This document shows, in pieces, positions 52,806-62,359 of a stretch of 64,000 nucleotides of DNA. Source of the stretch: Chryseobacterium indicum (GTDB lineage Bacteria; Bacteroidota; Bacteroidia; Flavobacteriales; Weeksellaceae); NCBI RefSeq assembly GCF_021504595.1, contig NZ_JACSGT010000002.1:434001-498000 (forward strand). Reading direction: 5' to 3'. The notes below the pieces were generated by a model. That model saw only the letters and a program-made list of their open reading frames with translations. It made no database searches and was not told the origin of the DNA. Both the position numbers and the translations under genes were made by a program. The number at the start of each line of letters is the position of its first letter. The first letter of the stretch is position 1.

Positions 52806-53180
52806 TTATTTCGGCTCCCAAAGCTCAACCTTATTTCCTTCAAGATCAAGAATATGTACAAACTTTCCGAAATCATAAACCGCAATCTCGTCTAAAATTT
52901 CAACATTTTCTTTTTTCAGTTCTTCAACTAAAGCTTCAAGATTATCAACCGTATAATTAATCATAAAGTCTCTCGTGGAAGGCTCAAAATACTTAGTGGT
53001 TTCAGGAGAAGGACTCCATGTTAAAGATCCTTTTGGATTGGATTCCGCAGCCTCTTTCCATTCGAAAGTTGCGCCGTATTCATTAACATCAACTCCAAGA
53101 TGAGTTGTATACCATTCTTTTAAAGCTTTTGGATCTTTACACTTGAAGAATATTCCGCCGATTCCTGTTGCTCTTTTCAT
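52806..53180 (-). CDS. VOC-family (glyoxalase/bleomycin-resistance fold) protein
   Basis: A 124-residue protein of the vicinal oxygen chelate fold: GIGGIFFKCKDPKALKEWY at the start, DFMINYTVDNLEALVEELKK, and FVHILDLEGNKVELWEPK at the end with the metal-type Glu. Substrate unknown. It is flanked by two GC-rich hairpins (52749-52779 and 53216-53254) that share a GTTTCGGCGG arm. Confidence 0.9.
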   Translation of the reverse strand: MKRATGIGGIFFKCKDPKALKEWYTTHLGVDVNEYGATFEWKEAAESNPKGSLTWSPSPETTKYFEPSTRDFMINYTVDNLEALVEELKKENVEILDEIAVYDFGKFVHILDLEGNKVELWEPK

Positions 53181-53215
53181 TTTATAGCTGGTTTGGTTGG
53201 TTTTAAATATATTCA

Positions 53216-53254
53216 GGTTTCGGCGGTCGCGGCTTTGCCGCGACCGCCGAAACC
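53216..53254 (-). terminator. GC-rich hairpin between uvrB and the VOC gene
   Basis: GGTTTCGGCGGTCGCGGC (53216-53233) and GCCGCGACCGCCGAAACC (53237-53254) form an 18-bp perfect stem around TTT, directly after the uvrB stop codon. No T run follows on the minus strand, so its termination strength is uncertain. Confidence 0.7.
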
Positions 53255-53260
53255 AAATTA

Positions 53261-55252
53261 TTATCCTTTCAAAGCAGCAATTTCATCTCTCAGTTTAGCT
53301 GCTTTAATAAAATCAAGATTTTTCGCTGCAGATTCCATTTCTTTCTGCTTTTGCGCAATTACCTTTTCCATATCTTCAGAAGTATAGCTTGCTTTTGCTT
53401 CGGCAACTTTCTGTAAAATTTCTTTCTGGGTATATTTTTCATCAGGAAAATCTTTACTTCTTCCGACAAGACTTTCCGAGATTTTTTTATTTAAAGCTAC
53501 CGGAACTTTTCCATGTTCTTCATTATACTGCATTTGTTTTGCACGGCGGTATTCTGTTTCATCTAGCGTTGCCTGCATCGATTTGGTGATCTTGTCAGCG
53601 TACATAATCGCTCTTCCGTTAAGATTTCTCGCGGCACGACCAACAGTTTGGATCATCGATCTTCGGCTTCTCAACATCCCTTCTTTATCAGCATCGAGGA
53701 TGGCTACTAATGACACTTCCGGCAAATCCAGACCCTCTCTCAAGAGATTTACACCAATTAATACATCAAAAAGTCCGACACGCAGATCCTGCATAATCTG
53801 GATACGTTCCAAAGTTTCCACATCGGAATGGATGTACCGCGTTCTGATTCCGAATTTGGTAAAATATTTTGTTAATTCCTCCGCCATTTTCTTGGTTAAC
53901 GTCGTTACCAGAACCCTTTCATCAAGATCTGCTCTTTTCTGGATTTCCTCCATTAAATCATCAATCTGATTCTGAGTAGGACGGATTTCAATAATGGGGT
54001 CTAAAAGTCCGGTCGGACGAATAATCTGCTCAATATATGCACCGCCTGTTTTTTCCAGTTCATAATCTGCAGGCGTTGCGGAAACATAGATTACCTGATT
54101 CTGAATGGCTTCAAATTCTTCAAATTTCAAAGGACGGTTATCCATTGCAGCAGGAAGCCTGAATCCGTACTCCACCAAAGCTTCTTTGCGGCTGCGGTCG
54201 CCTCCGTACATCGCGTGAACCTGCGGAACCGTAACGTGGCTCTCGTCAATCACCATCAAATAATCTTTTGGAAAATAATCCAATAAACAGAAAGGTCTTG
54301 TTCCCGGTAACCTTCCGTCGAGATATCGCGAATAGTTTTCAATTCCGGAACAGTAGCCGAGTTCTTTTATCATTTCCAGATCAAGCTCAGTTCTTTCCTG
54401 TAATCTTTTGGCTTCCAGTGGTTTTTCAATCGAATTGAAAAAATCAACCTGCTTTACCAGATCATCCTGTATATCACGGATTGCGCCGTTCAAAGTCTCT
54501 TTCGATGTTACAAAAAGATTGGCAGGATAGATCTGAATCTGATCAAAAGCGCCTGTCACATTTCCCGAAACCGGATCAAAACTCTGGATTTTTTCAATTT
54601 CATCCCCGAAAAACTGAATTCTGATTGCGTTATCCGCATAAGCCGGGAAAACATCAATCACATCTCCCTTTACACGGAATGTACCTCTTTGGAATTCATT
54701 TAATGTTCTTGAATATAGTGCATTAACTAAAGAATGGAGAAGTGCAGTTCTTGTCACTTTTTCACCGATCGCAATGGAAATTAATGATTTGTGAAATTCT
54801 GTCGGGTTTCCGATACCATAAATGCATGATACGGAAGCAACAATGAGGACGTCACGTCTTCCTGAAAGTAAACTCGCGGTTGCGGAAAGCCTTAATTTTT
54901 CAACTTCTTCGTTGATACTCAGATCTTTTTCGATGTAAGTTCCGGTTGTGGCGATGTAAGCTTCCGGCTGATAATAATCGTAGTAACTTACGAAATATTC
55001 AACGGCATTTTCAGGAAAGAATTCTTTAAACTCCATGAAGAGCTGTGCTGCCAAAGTTTTATTGTGGGCTAAAACCAAGGTTGGTTTCTGTACATTCTGC
55101 ACCACGTTGGCAACGGTAAATGTTTTTCCGGATCCGGTAACTCCCAGAAGTGTCTGGTATTTTTCCCCGATTTCGATTCCTTCGGTGAGCTTTTCTATCG
55201 CTTGTGGCTGATCTCCGGTAGGTTTATATTCTGATTGAAGTTTGAAATTCAT
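53261..55252 (-). CDS. uvrB: Excinuclease ABC subunit UvrB
   Basis: UvrB is the DNA-damage recognition helicase of nucleotide excision repair. The 663-residue protein has GVTGSGKTFTVANV (Walker A), the beta-hairpin SYYDYYQPEAYI, DESH in MVIDESHVTVPQ, and a C-terminal UVR motif (KNLDFIKAAKLRDEIAALKG) that binds UvrC. Length is normal. A -7 element TATTTTTG lies at 55282-55275. Confidence 0.97.
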   Translation of the reverse strand: MNFKLQSEYKPTGDQPQAIEKLTEGIEIGEKYQTLLGVTGSGKTFTVANVVQNVQKPTLVLAHNKTLAAQLFMEFKEFFPENAVEYFVSYYDYYQPEAYIATTGTYIEKDLSINEEVEKLRLSATASLLSGRRDVLIVASVSCIYGIGNPTEFHKSLISIAIGEKVTRTALLHSLVNALYSRTLNEFQRGTFRVKGDVIDVFPAYADNAIRIQFFGDEIEKIQSFDPVSGNVTGAFDQIQIYPANLFVTSKETLNGAIRDIQDDLVKQVDFFNSIEKPLEAKRLQERTELDLEMIKELGYCSGIENYSRYLDGRLPGTRPFCLLDYFPKDYLMVIDESHVTVPQVHAMYGGDRSRKEALVEYGFRLPAAMDNRPLKFEEFEAIQNQVIYVSATPADYELEKTGGAYIEQIIRPTGLLDPIIEIRPTQNQIDDLMEEIQKRADLDERVLVTTLTKKMAEELTKYFTKFGIRTRYIHSDVETLERIQIMQDLRVGLFDVLIGVNLLREGLDLPEVSLVAILDADKEGMLRSRRSMIQTVGRAARNLNGRAIMYADKITKSMQATLDETEYRRAKQMQYNEEHGKVPVALNKKISESLVGRSKDFPDEKYTQKEILQKVAEAKASYTSEDMEKVIAQKQKEMESAAKNLDFIKAAKLRDEIAALKG

Positions 55253-55274
55253 AAAAATTGTGATGTTATCCTAA

Positions 55275-55282
55275 CAAAAATA
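55275..55282 (-). promoter_or_regulatory. -7 element of uvrB
   Basis: TATTTTTG on the minus strand 23 bp upstream of the start. No clear -33 element. Confidence 0.5.
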
Positions 55283-55360
55283 CGAAAGATATATTTGACA
55301 TCAGAAAGTATTTCATACCACAGATTCATTAAAATAAGATGCATGATTATATTCAAAAAC

Positions 55361-55389
55361 AAAACAGCATCCAATCTGAATGCTGTTTT
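55361..55389 (-). terminator. Terminator of the blaI-blaR1 operon
   Basis: AAAACAGCAT (55361-55370) and ATGCTGTTTT (55380-55389) with a 9-base loop; T-rich on the minus strand. Confidence 0.8.
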
Positions 55390-55406
55390 ATTTAAAAAAA
55401 TCGATT

Positions 55407-56780
55407 CTAATTTTGAAAAGACATCATTAGCGGAATTCTCATGCTGTAACGAACAGGCTTTCCATCTTTTTCTGCGGGTTTCCAGACGATGTTTTCATTG
55501 GCTTTTCTGAAAGAATTTACTGCTTCTGCATTAAATGATTCATTGTTTCCTGATGCTTTCACATCCGCAATATTTCCGTCTTCCAGAACAGTATAGTTAA
55601 TTTCAGTTCTATACGTTTCTTTGCCTAGATTCATTTTAGAAGCGTCAAATGCTTTCGCCATTTTATTCCTCATTTCATTAATTCCTCCCGGATATTGCGG
55701 AAGTAGTGTTGGCTCATCTTTTGTTGCCATGTTTTTACCCTCTTTCGGTCGGATGGTATCCTGAACAACTCCTTCATCAATCATGTTTTCACTTAATTGC
55801 TCAGTAATTCCACTTTCAGGGTTTAAAGATTCATTTTTAACATCATTAGTAATGGGTTCATTACTTTCAGCAATCTGTTTTTTCACAGGTTCTGATATTG
55901 TTTCCTGCGTTTTTTCGATCATCTTCTCCATCGGAGTGGCGTAGGTTTTCTGCACAAACAGTCCGAAAGCAATCATTAAAATAGGAATACTTATTACTTT
56001 TTTTAAGTCTGTAATTTTTGATTTTTTTGCGTTCATCATAATAAATCGTTTTTTGGTGTTTTTGAAATTGAATGTATGGGTAAGGTTATAGTTTTGGCTT
56101 GAAATAATTTCCTCCAGAATTAAATTCTGATAGTCTTTTATGGTAAAATCATTTTTTAAGACAGATTCGTCCGCCAGAAATTCATGATTGGTAATCATTG
56201 CTTTTTTGTAGAAATACACAGACGGATTGAACCACGTAAAAGCCTTTATGATTTCAACAATAATAATATCAATGCTGTGTTTCTGTTCCAGATGGCTCTT
56301 TTCATGAAGAAATATTCTGGAATCTATTTTATTGTCAATCAGATAGTTTCTGCCTAAATAAATCGTATTCCAGAAGCTGAAAGGCGAAACCGGATTTTCG
56401 GTGATGAGAATGTTTTGATTCTGATACACCATTTTTTCACCCTTCAGATTTTTAATTTTTAAATATGATAATATAGTTCTAATCAGGAAAGTCAATGTTA
56501 CAGTTCCGTAGATTATCCAGATCAGATTCATCCAGTTAAAGCTTTCCTGTTTCGGTGTAATGTCTATAATCTGTTGTGTTGCTTCAATAGTGTTCTGTAA
56601 ACGAGTTATCGGTCTTGAAGTTTCTGATTGAATGGAAATAAATGGAACGGTATAAGAAAATACAAGGGAAAATAAAAGGTAAAACCTGTTGAAACCGTAC
56701 ATTTTCTCCTTCTGCAAAAACAGATAATATCCCGCCAAAAGCAGGGAAGAACACAAAATTATTTTAAAAAAAATCATCAT
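55407..56780 (-). CDS. BlaR1-like M56 membrane metallopeptidase with C-terminal TonB domain
   Basis: A 457-residue protein with four membrane segments (about residues 2-20, 35-50, 84-103, 280-297), a zinc-protease HExxH as FLHEKSHLEQKHS, and a C-terminal TonB-like domain (YTVLEDGNIADVKASGN, ending PVRYSMRIPLMM). Unlike BlaR1 of Firmicutes, it has no penicillin-sensor domain; the TonB-like domain stands in its place. The gene overlaps blaI by 4 bp. Confidence 0.9.
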   Translation of the reverse strand: MMIFFKIILCSSLLLAGYYLFLQKEKMYGFNRFYLLFSLVFSYTVPFISIQSETSRPITRLQNTIEATQQIIDITPKQESFNWMNLIWIIYGTVTLTFLIRTILSYLKIKNLKGEKMVYQNQNILITENPVSPFSFWNTIYLGRNYLIDNKIDSRIFLHEKSHLEQKHSIDIIIVEIIKAFTWFNPSVYFYKKAMITNHEFLADESVLKNDFTIKDYQNLILEEIISSQNYNLTHTFNFKNTKKRFIMMNAKKSKITDLKKVISIPILMIAFGLFVQKTYATPMEKMIEKTQETISEPVKKQIAESNEPITNDVKNESLNPESGITEQLSENMIDEGVVQDTIRPKEGKNMATKDEPTLLPQYPGGINEMRNKMAKAFDASKMNLGKETYRTEINYTVLEDGNIADVKASGNNESFNAEAVNSFRKANENIVWKPAEKDGKPVRYSMRIPLMMSFQN

Positions 56781-57151
56781 TTTTCGTCGATTTGCTGGTC
56801 GATAATTTCACGGAGTTCTTTCAGCTGTTTTTGGGAAAGCTTTGCATTGGACGTAAAAAACGATGCAAACTGCGTTACGGAACTGTTGAAAAAACGGTCA
56901 ATCATGGAAGTCATTTCCTCTTTGAAATAGGCTCCTTTCGCGATCTTTGGATAATATTCGCGGGAATTTCCATACAATTTGTAGCCAACAAAATCCTTAT
57001 TCTGCATTCTCTTCAGAAGGGTGGCAATGGTTGTGGTGGCAGGTTTCGGTTCGGGATACGATTCTAAAATGTCCTTCATGAAAACTTTTTCTTTTTCCCA
57101 GAGAATTTCCATAAGATCTTTTTCAGAATCGGTCAATTTTATTTCTTTCAT
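56777..57151 (-). CDS. BlaI/MecI/CopY-family transcriptional repressor
   Basis: A 124-residue winged-helix repressor: LTDSEKDLMEILWEKEKVFM and TTIATLLKRMQNKDFVGYK are the conserved BlaI helix-turn-helix blocks, and the C-terminal helix serves as dimer interface. It starts a two-gene operon with the M56 gene (4-bp overlap). A canonical promoter TTTG-N19-TATATTTG is upstream, with a palindrome over the -7 element, so self-repression and release by M56 cleavage are likely. Confidence 0.92.
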   Translation of the reverse strand: MKEIKLTDSEKDLMEILWEKEKVFMKDILESYPEPKPATTTIATLLKRMQNKDFVGYKLYGNSREYYPKIAKGAYFKEEMTSMIDRFFNSSVTQFASFFTSNAKLSQKQLKELREIIDQQIDEK

Positions 57152-57172
57152 ATTCTACGAATTGTTATTTGT

Positions 57173-57208
57173 TTCTACAAATATAGAATAAAAATTTAAA
57201 CTGCCAAA
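57173..57208 (-). promoter_or_regulatory. Promoter and likely operator of blaI
   Basis: On the minus strand TTTG (57208-57205), 19 bp, TATATTTG (57185-57178): a perfect Bacteroidota promoter. The palindrome TTCTA-N6-TAGAA (57173-57188) covers the -7 element, and a second TTCTAC half-site lies 20 bp downstream (57153-57158). Fits BlaI autorepression. Confidence 0.75.
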
Positions 57209-57257
57209 TTTTATGGCACTATTTTTCCATTTGAAATTCAATAATAATCTTAATTCA

Positions 57258-58478
57258 ATGAAAATCAATAAACTTTATATTTCAGCAATCAGTGTTTTTC
57301 TCATATTTTCATCATGTAAAGAAAATACACTTAATGCCCAAAAGCTCGGGAAAGACGGAAGCGTAGAAACAAAAGAGCCTAATTCTCCGGAATATAAACC
57401 TGCTTTTGCCGGACAGACCAGAATAAAAGCTGTAAAAACCTCAACGCCTTATAATATCGAAATTTTAAATAAAGATCTGGGGAAACCTTGGGGAATTATC
57501 AATTTACCGGACGGAAGATTTTTAATTACAGACAAAAGAGGATACATGAATGTGGTTTCTGCCGACGGAAAAGAAATTTCAAAAATTGAAGGCTTCCCTA
57601 AAGTAGATTCGAAAGGGCAGGGCGGAATGCTTGACGTGGCTTTAGATCCTGATTTTAAAACAAACAATATCATTTATTTCAGTTTTTCAGAACCTTATGA
57701 AAATGGAAATCATACCGCTGTTGCAAAAGGAAAGCTTTCTCAGGATTTAAAAACAATTTCTGAAGTAAAAGTTATTTTCAGAGCAACTCCGACGTATGAT
57801 GGAGACAAGCACTATGGAAGCCGATTGGCATTTGATAAAGACGGAAATTTATTTGTAAGTACAGGAGAAAGATCGGATAAGCAAACGAGAGTTTATGCGC
57901 AGAGAACGGATAATTATTTAGGTAAAATATTAAAAATAACAAAGGAAGGGAAGCCGGCTCCCGGAAATCCTTTCATAGGAAAAACAGGGTTTAAACCTGA
58001 AATTTATGCTTACGGAATAAGAAATCCGCAAGGTCTGGCAATTGATCCGGGCGGAAATCTCTGGGATGTAGAAATGGGACCGAGAGGCGGAGATGAAATT
58101 AATTTAATAAAACCCGGAAAAAATTATGGTTGGGGAGATGTAACCTATGGAATCGAATATTCCGGAGATAAAATCAACAATGGGGCAACACAAAAAGCAG
58201 GAACAGAACAGCCTGCCTATTACTGGGATCCTGTGATTTCGCCAAGCGGAGTTACGCTCTACACCGGAAATATCGACGAATGGAAAGGGAATCTAATGAT
58301 CGGCTGTTTAAGCGGAGAACACATCAGCCGGATTGTAATGAAAGACAATAAAGTGATAGGAGAAGAAAGACTTCTGGAAGATCAGAACGAAAGATTCCGA
58401 GATGTTCTCAATGGAAGCGACGGGAATCTGTATGCTGTTACAGACAGTGGAAAATTGTATAAAATTTCTAAAAAATAA
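57258..58478 (+). CDS. PQQ-dependent sugar dehydrogenase-like lipoprotein
   Basis: A 406-residue predicted lipoprotein: signal MKINKLYISAISVFLIFSSC with lipobox Cys at residue 20. The mature part is a six-bladed soluble glucose-dehydrogenase-like fold, with GKPWGIINLPDGRFLITDKR, GQGGMLDVALDPDFKTNNII, and AYGIRNPQGLAIDPGGNLWD plus EMGPRGGDEINL, the PQQ-binding blocks. Start set at 57258, not 57213, for the signal peptide. Divergent from blaI. Confidence 0.9.
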   Translation: MKINKLYISAISVFLIFSSCKENTLNAQKLGKDGSVETKEPNSPEYKPAFAGQTRIKAVKTSTPYNIEILNKDLGKPWGIINLPDGRFLITDKRGYMNVVSADGKEISKIEGFPKVDSKGQGGMLDVALDPDFKTNNIIYFSFSEPYENGNHTAVAKGKLSQDLKTISEVKVIFRATPTYDGDKHYGSRLAFDKDGNLFVSTGERSDKQTRVYAQRTDNYLGKILKITKEGKPAPGNPFIGKTGFKPEIYAYGIRNPQGLAIDPGGNLWDVEMGPRGGDEINLIKPGKNYGWGDVTYGIEYSGDKINNGATQKAGTEQPAYYWDPVISPSGVTLYTGNIDEWKGNLMIGCLSGEHISRIVMKDNKVIGEERLLEDQNERFRDVLNGSDGNLYAVTDSGKLYKISKK

Positions 58479-58493
58479 TAGTTTTGTTCAAAT

Positions 58494-58529
58494 AAATAAT
58501 GGCTTCTGAATTTTCAGAAGCCATTATTT
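58494..58529 (+). terminator. Bidirectional terminator between convergent genes
   Basis: AAATAATGGCTTCTGAA (58494-58510) and TTCAGAAGCCATTATTT (58513-58529), a 17-bp near-perfect palindrome. Confidence 0.85.
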
Positions 58530-58544
58530 GTTATGGTATAAAGA

Positions 58545-60980
58545 TTAAAATTTAAAATTAAATCTTGCAAAAACCTGTCTTCCTGCAAATCCCATCTGTA
58601 CCGGATCAAAAATACCTCCTGATTCCGTATTTCCGGATGAAACAGCATCTCTTTGTAAAGTAGCATATCTGTTGAATAAATTTTTGCTTCCTATAGTCAG
58701 ATTGATGTTTTTGGAAAATTCATAACCAAAAGAAAGATCTGTCGTGACTTTCGGATTGTAAGTCTGGTAATCGTCCGGTCCGTTGTAGCCTACCAGAGTC
58801 ACTTTATCAAATCTTACCAACTGTAAATTAGCATTGAATTTACTGATCTTATAATTCAGGTTTAAATTGATCTTCGTTTTCGGAGCGGAAGCTAAAATAA
58901 AAGCTCTTTCTCTCGGACTGAGATAAATGTCTTCTTTTCCTTTCAGCCTGTCGGAAGTATTCACTTTTGTGATCTCCATTTCGTTGTAGTTTCCGGCTAA
59001 TGTTGCTGTCAGTTTTCCTTTTCCGATATTTTCGTTAAAACTTAAAATAACATCAAGCCCTTTAGTTCTTGTATCTATTGCATTGGTGAAAAACTGAGCC
59101 TGATCGATGCGGTTTTCAATTAAAATATTCCCGATCGCATCATCATCCTGCGAGAAATTTCCCGTTAAAACAATTCTGTCTTTTACCTTGATATAATATC
59201 CATCTACTGTTGCTGTAAATTTCCCTGTGTTAAAGGTAAATCCTGCACTTCCATTCACAGAAGTTTCCTGTTTAAGCTGCGGAATTCCGACTGCTTTCGC
59301 CAGATTACTGTCATTAGATGCCAGTTGAATGGTTACCAGATTTCCGCCCTGAAAATTGGTAAACTGTAAGCTGTAATATTTCTGAGCCAGAGACGGTGCT
59401 CTGAAGCCTGTAGAAAAAGATCCTCGGAATGCAAACTGTGGTGTTATTTTGTATCGTGTTGCCAGTTTTCCGTTCAAAGTGCTTCCAAAATCATTATAAT
59501 TTTCGAATCTTCCTGCAACGCTTACCATCCAGTTTTTGGTAATATCGAGTTCGGTATCTACATACGCTGCAAAATTATTTCTGGACTTGTTAATTTCCTG
59601 AGAATATCCGGGAAAACCCTGAGAACCACCCGGCCTTACATCTCCGCTTAACGGATTGATTACCAATAATGTTGAAGGAGTACTTGCCGTCACGACATTT
59701 CCGTTCACGTCATACATTGCGTATGAAGCTTCTTCTCCTTTGATGATGTTGAATTTTTCATATCTGAATTCTGATCCGAACGCCACATTCAGCCCTTCCA
59801 GAACAGAAAACTGTCGGGTTGCATTGAAACCTGTTGTATTCTGCAGCAAAGAATGTCCTCCTGCATCAAAACTCGTTGGAGATTTTACACCCAATGTCGC
59901 ATTAATGGTATGATCGATCTGATAAGTAAATCTGTTGCTTCCGAATGCATTGTACGCATCAACTTCCCAGTCTGCAACTTTAAATTTTAAACCATTATCA
60001 AACGTGAAATCTGAAATGCTTGTATCCTGAACGGGATTGAAGCCATTGGGATAAACCTGCGGAATATTTCCGTCTGCATCCGCACTTCTTGTCCATGCAT
60101 ATGCGTTGGTATTCCTGTGTGAAAATCCCTGTCTGGAATAGAATTTTAAATTATCCGATATCGGAATCTCAATATTTCCGAAAAAATAAAAATTCTGTGA
60201 TTTTGCATCCCCGAATCTTTGTCTCGGAGCATCGTATTTTTCGGGATTGGCATTACGGATGGCATATTCTTTATTCACAAATTCTGCCGTAAAATTTCCG
60301 AAACCGCCTTTAGAGCCTATTTTTGTCCCGTAATTTCCGTAAAAGTCAAAAGTATTTCCATCTATTTTCCGGTCAGAAACCACATCATGATCTCCCGGAC
60401 TTTTAAAAAGATTCACTCCATAAAAAGCATTGCCTTCAAAACCGTGATTACGGTCATTTAAAATTACGTTAATTACTCCTGCAATCGCATCCGAACCATA
60501 TTGTGCCGATGCTCCGTCACGAAGAACCTCAATTCTTTTTATCGCACCTACAGGAATCGTGTTCATATCAGATCCCGTATTTCCACGGCCTTTTGTACCA
60601 AAAAGGTTGATTAATGAAGACTGATGATATCTTTTTCCGTTGAGCAAAAGCAAAGTCTGATCAGGACCAAGTCCTCTTAATGTTGCCGGATCTACTGCAT
60701 CTGCTCCGTCTGATCCGGATTGTTTATTGGAATTAAATGAAGGTGCAGAAAACTGTAAAAGCTGGTTAACTTCAATCTGCCCTGTTGACTGGCTTACCTG
60801 TTTAATGTCGATGATGTCAATCGGAACCGGAGTGTCTACAACCGTTCTTTTTTTATTCCTGCTTCCTGTTATGGCTACCTCATCAATTTTTCCTTCTTTA
60901 GAGATGGTATCATTGGTCTGCTGAGAATACAGAACAGAAGATACTCCAAGAAAAAAGGCACTTATGTATTTAATTTTCAT
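58545..60980 (-). CDS. TonB-dependent receptor
   Basis: An 811-residue outer-membrane receptor. Signal MKIKYISAFFLGVSSVLYSQ, plug with VDTPVPIDIIDIKQVSQSTG and TLRGLGPDQTLLLLNGKRYH, then IEVLRDGASAQYGSDAIAGV, and a barrel ending in FNFKF. No CarboxypepD-type domain. Substrate cannot be read off; the family of this plug form includes receptors for large substrates such as vitamin B12 or siderophores. A -7 element lies at 61011-61018. Confidence 0.93.
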   Translation of the reverse strand: MKIKYISAFFLGVSSVLYSQQTNDTISKEGKIDEVAITGSRNKKRTVVDTPVPIDIIDIKQVSQSTGQIEVNQLLQFSAPSFNSNKQSGSDGADAVDPATLRGLGPDQTLLLLNGKRYHQSSLINLFGTKGRGNTGSDMNTIPVGAIKRIEVLRDGASAQYGSDAIAGVINVILNDRNHGFEGNAFYGVNLFKSPGDHDVVSDRKIDGNTFDFYGNYGTKIGSKGGFGNFTAEFVNKEYAIRNANPEKYDAPRQRFGDAKSQNFYFFGNIEIPISDNLKFYSRQGFSHRNTNAYAWTRSADADGNIPQVYPNGFNPVQDTSISDFTFDNGLKFKVADWEVDAYNAFGSNRFTYQIDHTINATLGVKSPTSFDAGGHSLLQNTTGFNATRQFSVLEGLNVAFGSEFRYEKFNIIKGEEASYAMYDVNGNVVTASTPSTLLVINPLSGDVRPGGSQGFPGYSQEINKSRNNFAAYVDTELDITKNWMVSVAGRFENYNDFGSTLNGKLATRYKITPQFAFRGSFSTGFRAPSLAQKYYSLQFTNFQGGNLVTIQLASNDSNLAKAVGIPQLKQETSVNGSAGFTFNTGKFTATVDGYYIKVKDRIVLTGNFSQDDDAIGNILIENRIDQAQFFTNAIDTRTKGLDVILSFNENIGKGKLTATLAGNYNEMEITKVNTSDRLKGKEDIYLSPRERAFILASAPKTKINLNLNYKISKFNANLQLVRFDKVTLVGYNGPDDYQTYNPKVTTDLSFGYEFSKNINLTIGSKNLFNRYATLQRDAVSSGNTESGGIFDPVQMGFAGRQVFARFNFKF

Positions 60981-61010
60981 ATTTCGTTGGATTTAAATTG
61001 ACATTTATAT

Positions 61011-61018
61011 CAAAAATA
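61011..61018 (-). promoter_or_regulatory. -7 element of the large TonB receptor gene
   Basis: TATTTTTG on the minus strand, 31 bp upstream of the start. Confidence 0.5.
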
Positions 61019-61160
61019 TTAAATTTTGTTTTTAAATCAGTAATAAAATATGGTTTTATTTGATAAATGTATTTAAATTAAATAAAAACAGTGATTATGT
61101 AGAAAAATATGATCGATATAATTTTAAGAAAAAAATGAATTTCTAAATATTTTTTTTAAT

Positions 61161-61189
61161 AAAAAACGGATTCAATAAATTTGAATCCG
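61161..61189 (-). terminator. Terminator of the PatB/monooxygenase operon
   Basis: CGGATTCAA (61167-61175) and TTGAATCCG (61181-61189), 5-base loop, followed by a T run on the minus strand. Confidence 0.85.
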
Positions 61190-61200
61190 CTTTCGTATTT

Positions 61201-62358
61201 TTAAAAACTGTTGATTAATCTGTTTAATCCTTCGGAGAGAATTTCCTGTGAAGTTGAAAAACAGATTCTGACGTGTCCTTCAGCGCCTTTTCCGAACCAT
61301 CGTTCCGAGCCGGGAACAATCGCTACTTTTCCTTCTTTTAAAACATGTTGTGCAAATTCGTCGCTGGACATTCCATTGTTAATCTTAGGGAAAATAACAA
61401 ATGTTGCTTCAGGATGATTAGGAATTAAAATACCCGAATTGCTAAGCATACTGTAAGCTAAATCTCTGTTGTTCTGTAAATGCGCAAGAAAATCATTAAA
61501 CCATGGTTTTGCTTTATCTATAGCAACACTTGCCGCAATCTGTGACAGTGTAGAAACACCTTCGATGGTTGAATTAAACATGGATTTTTCTGTAAAATCA
61601 TCCAATAATTCCTGATCGTTGCATAAAACCGCACCAATTCTCAATCCTGCAATTCCGAATGATTTTGAAAATCCGAAAACAGTAAAACTTTTCTTTTTAG
61701 CATTCTCGGAAACAGATGAATAGGTGTTGAATTCTTTTTGGTCGTACACAATATCGCTCCAGATTTCATCGCTCATTACCCAAAGATTATGAGCGGCCGC
61801 AATGTCTGCAATTTTCTGTAAAATTTCTTTGGAATATACTCTTCCTACAGGGTTGTGGGGATTACAGATGCTGATCAGTTTTGTTTTCGGAGAAATTAAA
61901 GAGATCAACATTTCAAAGTCGATATCTCCTGTTTTGGAATCTACGGCACACAATTTAATATTTCCGCCAACCGAATCCACTGTTTTTTTGAAAAGGAAAT
62001 CCACCGGATCGAAAATAATCGCTTCGTCTCCCGGATTCAGCACATATTTGGCAACCATATACATTCCCATTGCGGCACTGTTTACAGCAAGCACATTTTC
62101 CGGAGTAAAGCTGCCTTTTTTTCCTGTATTAAAATGCTCTGCAACACTTTTTTTGAACTCAGGAAGTCCGGAGAACGGGCCATAACTCAAATAGCCGTCC
62201 TTAATATATTCTATAATTCCGTTTTCTATTTCTTTAGACATTCTGAAGTCCGGATCTGCTGCAGTTAAAGGGATAATACCTTCTTCCAGAGTTGCCCATC
62301 TTCCGTTGTAGGCTTTTCTTTTCAGCGCTTCAAAATTGATATCGTTGTTTGTGAACAT
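61201..62358 (-). CDS. MalY/PatB-type aminotransferase (cystathionine beta-lyase-like)
   Basis: A 385-residue fold-type I PLP enzyme. The PLP lysine lies in VFGFSKSFGIAGLRIG, with ISICNPHNPVGRVYS and VMSDEIWSDIVYD typical of PatB/MalY. It could act on cystathionine or on other amino acids. It starts 1 bp after the stop of the monooxygenase gene, forming a two-gene operon. Confidence 0.9.
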   Translation of the reverse strand: MFTNNDINFEALKRKAYNGRWATLEEGIIPLTAADPDFRMSKEIENGIIEYIKDGYLSYGPFSGLPEFKKSVAEHFNTGKKGSFTPENVLAVNSAAMGMYMVAKYVLNPGDEAIIFDPVDFLFKKTVDSVGGNIKLCAVDSKTGDIDFEMLISLISPKTKLISICNPHNPVGRVYSKEILQKIADIAAAHNLWVMSDEIWSDIVYDQKEFNTYSSVSENAKKKSFTVFGFSKSFGIAGLRIGAVLCNDQELLDDFTEKSMFNSTIEGVSTLSQIAASVAIDKAKPWFNDFLAHLQNNRDLAYSMLSNSGILIPNHPEATFVIFPKINNGMSSDEFAQHVLKEGKVAIVPGSERWFGKGAEGHVRICFSTSQEILSEGLNRLINSF

Positions 62359-62359
62359 T

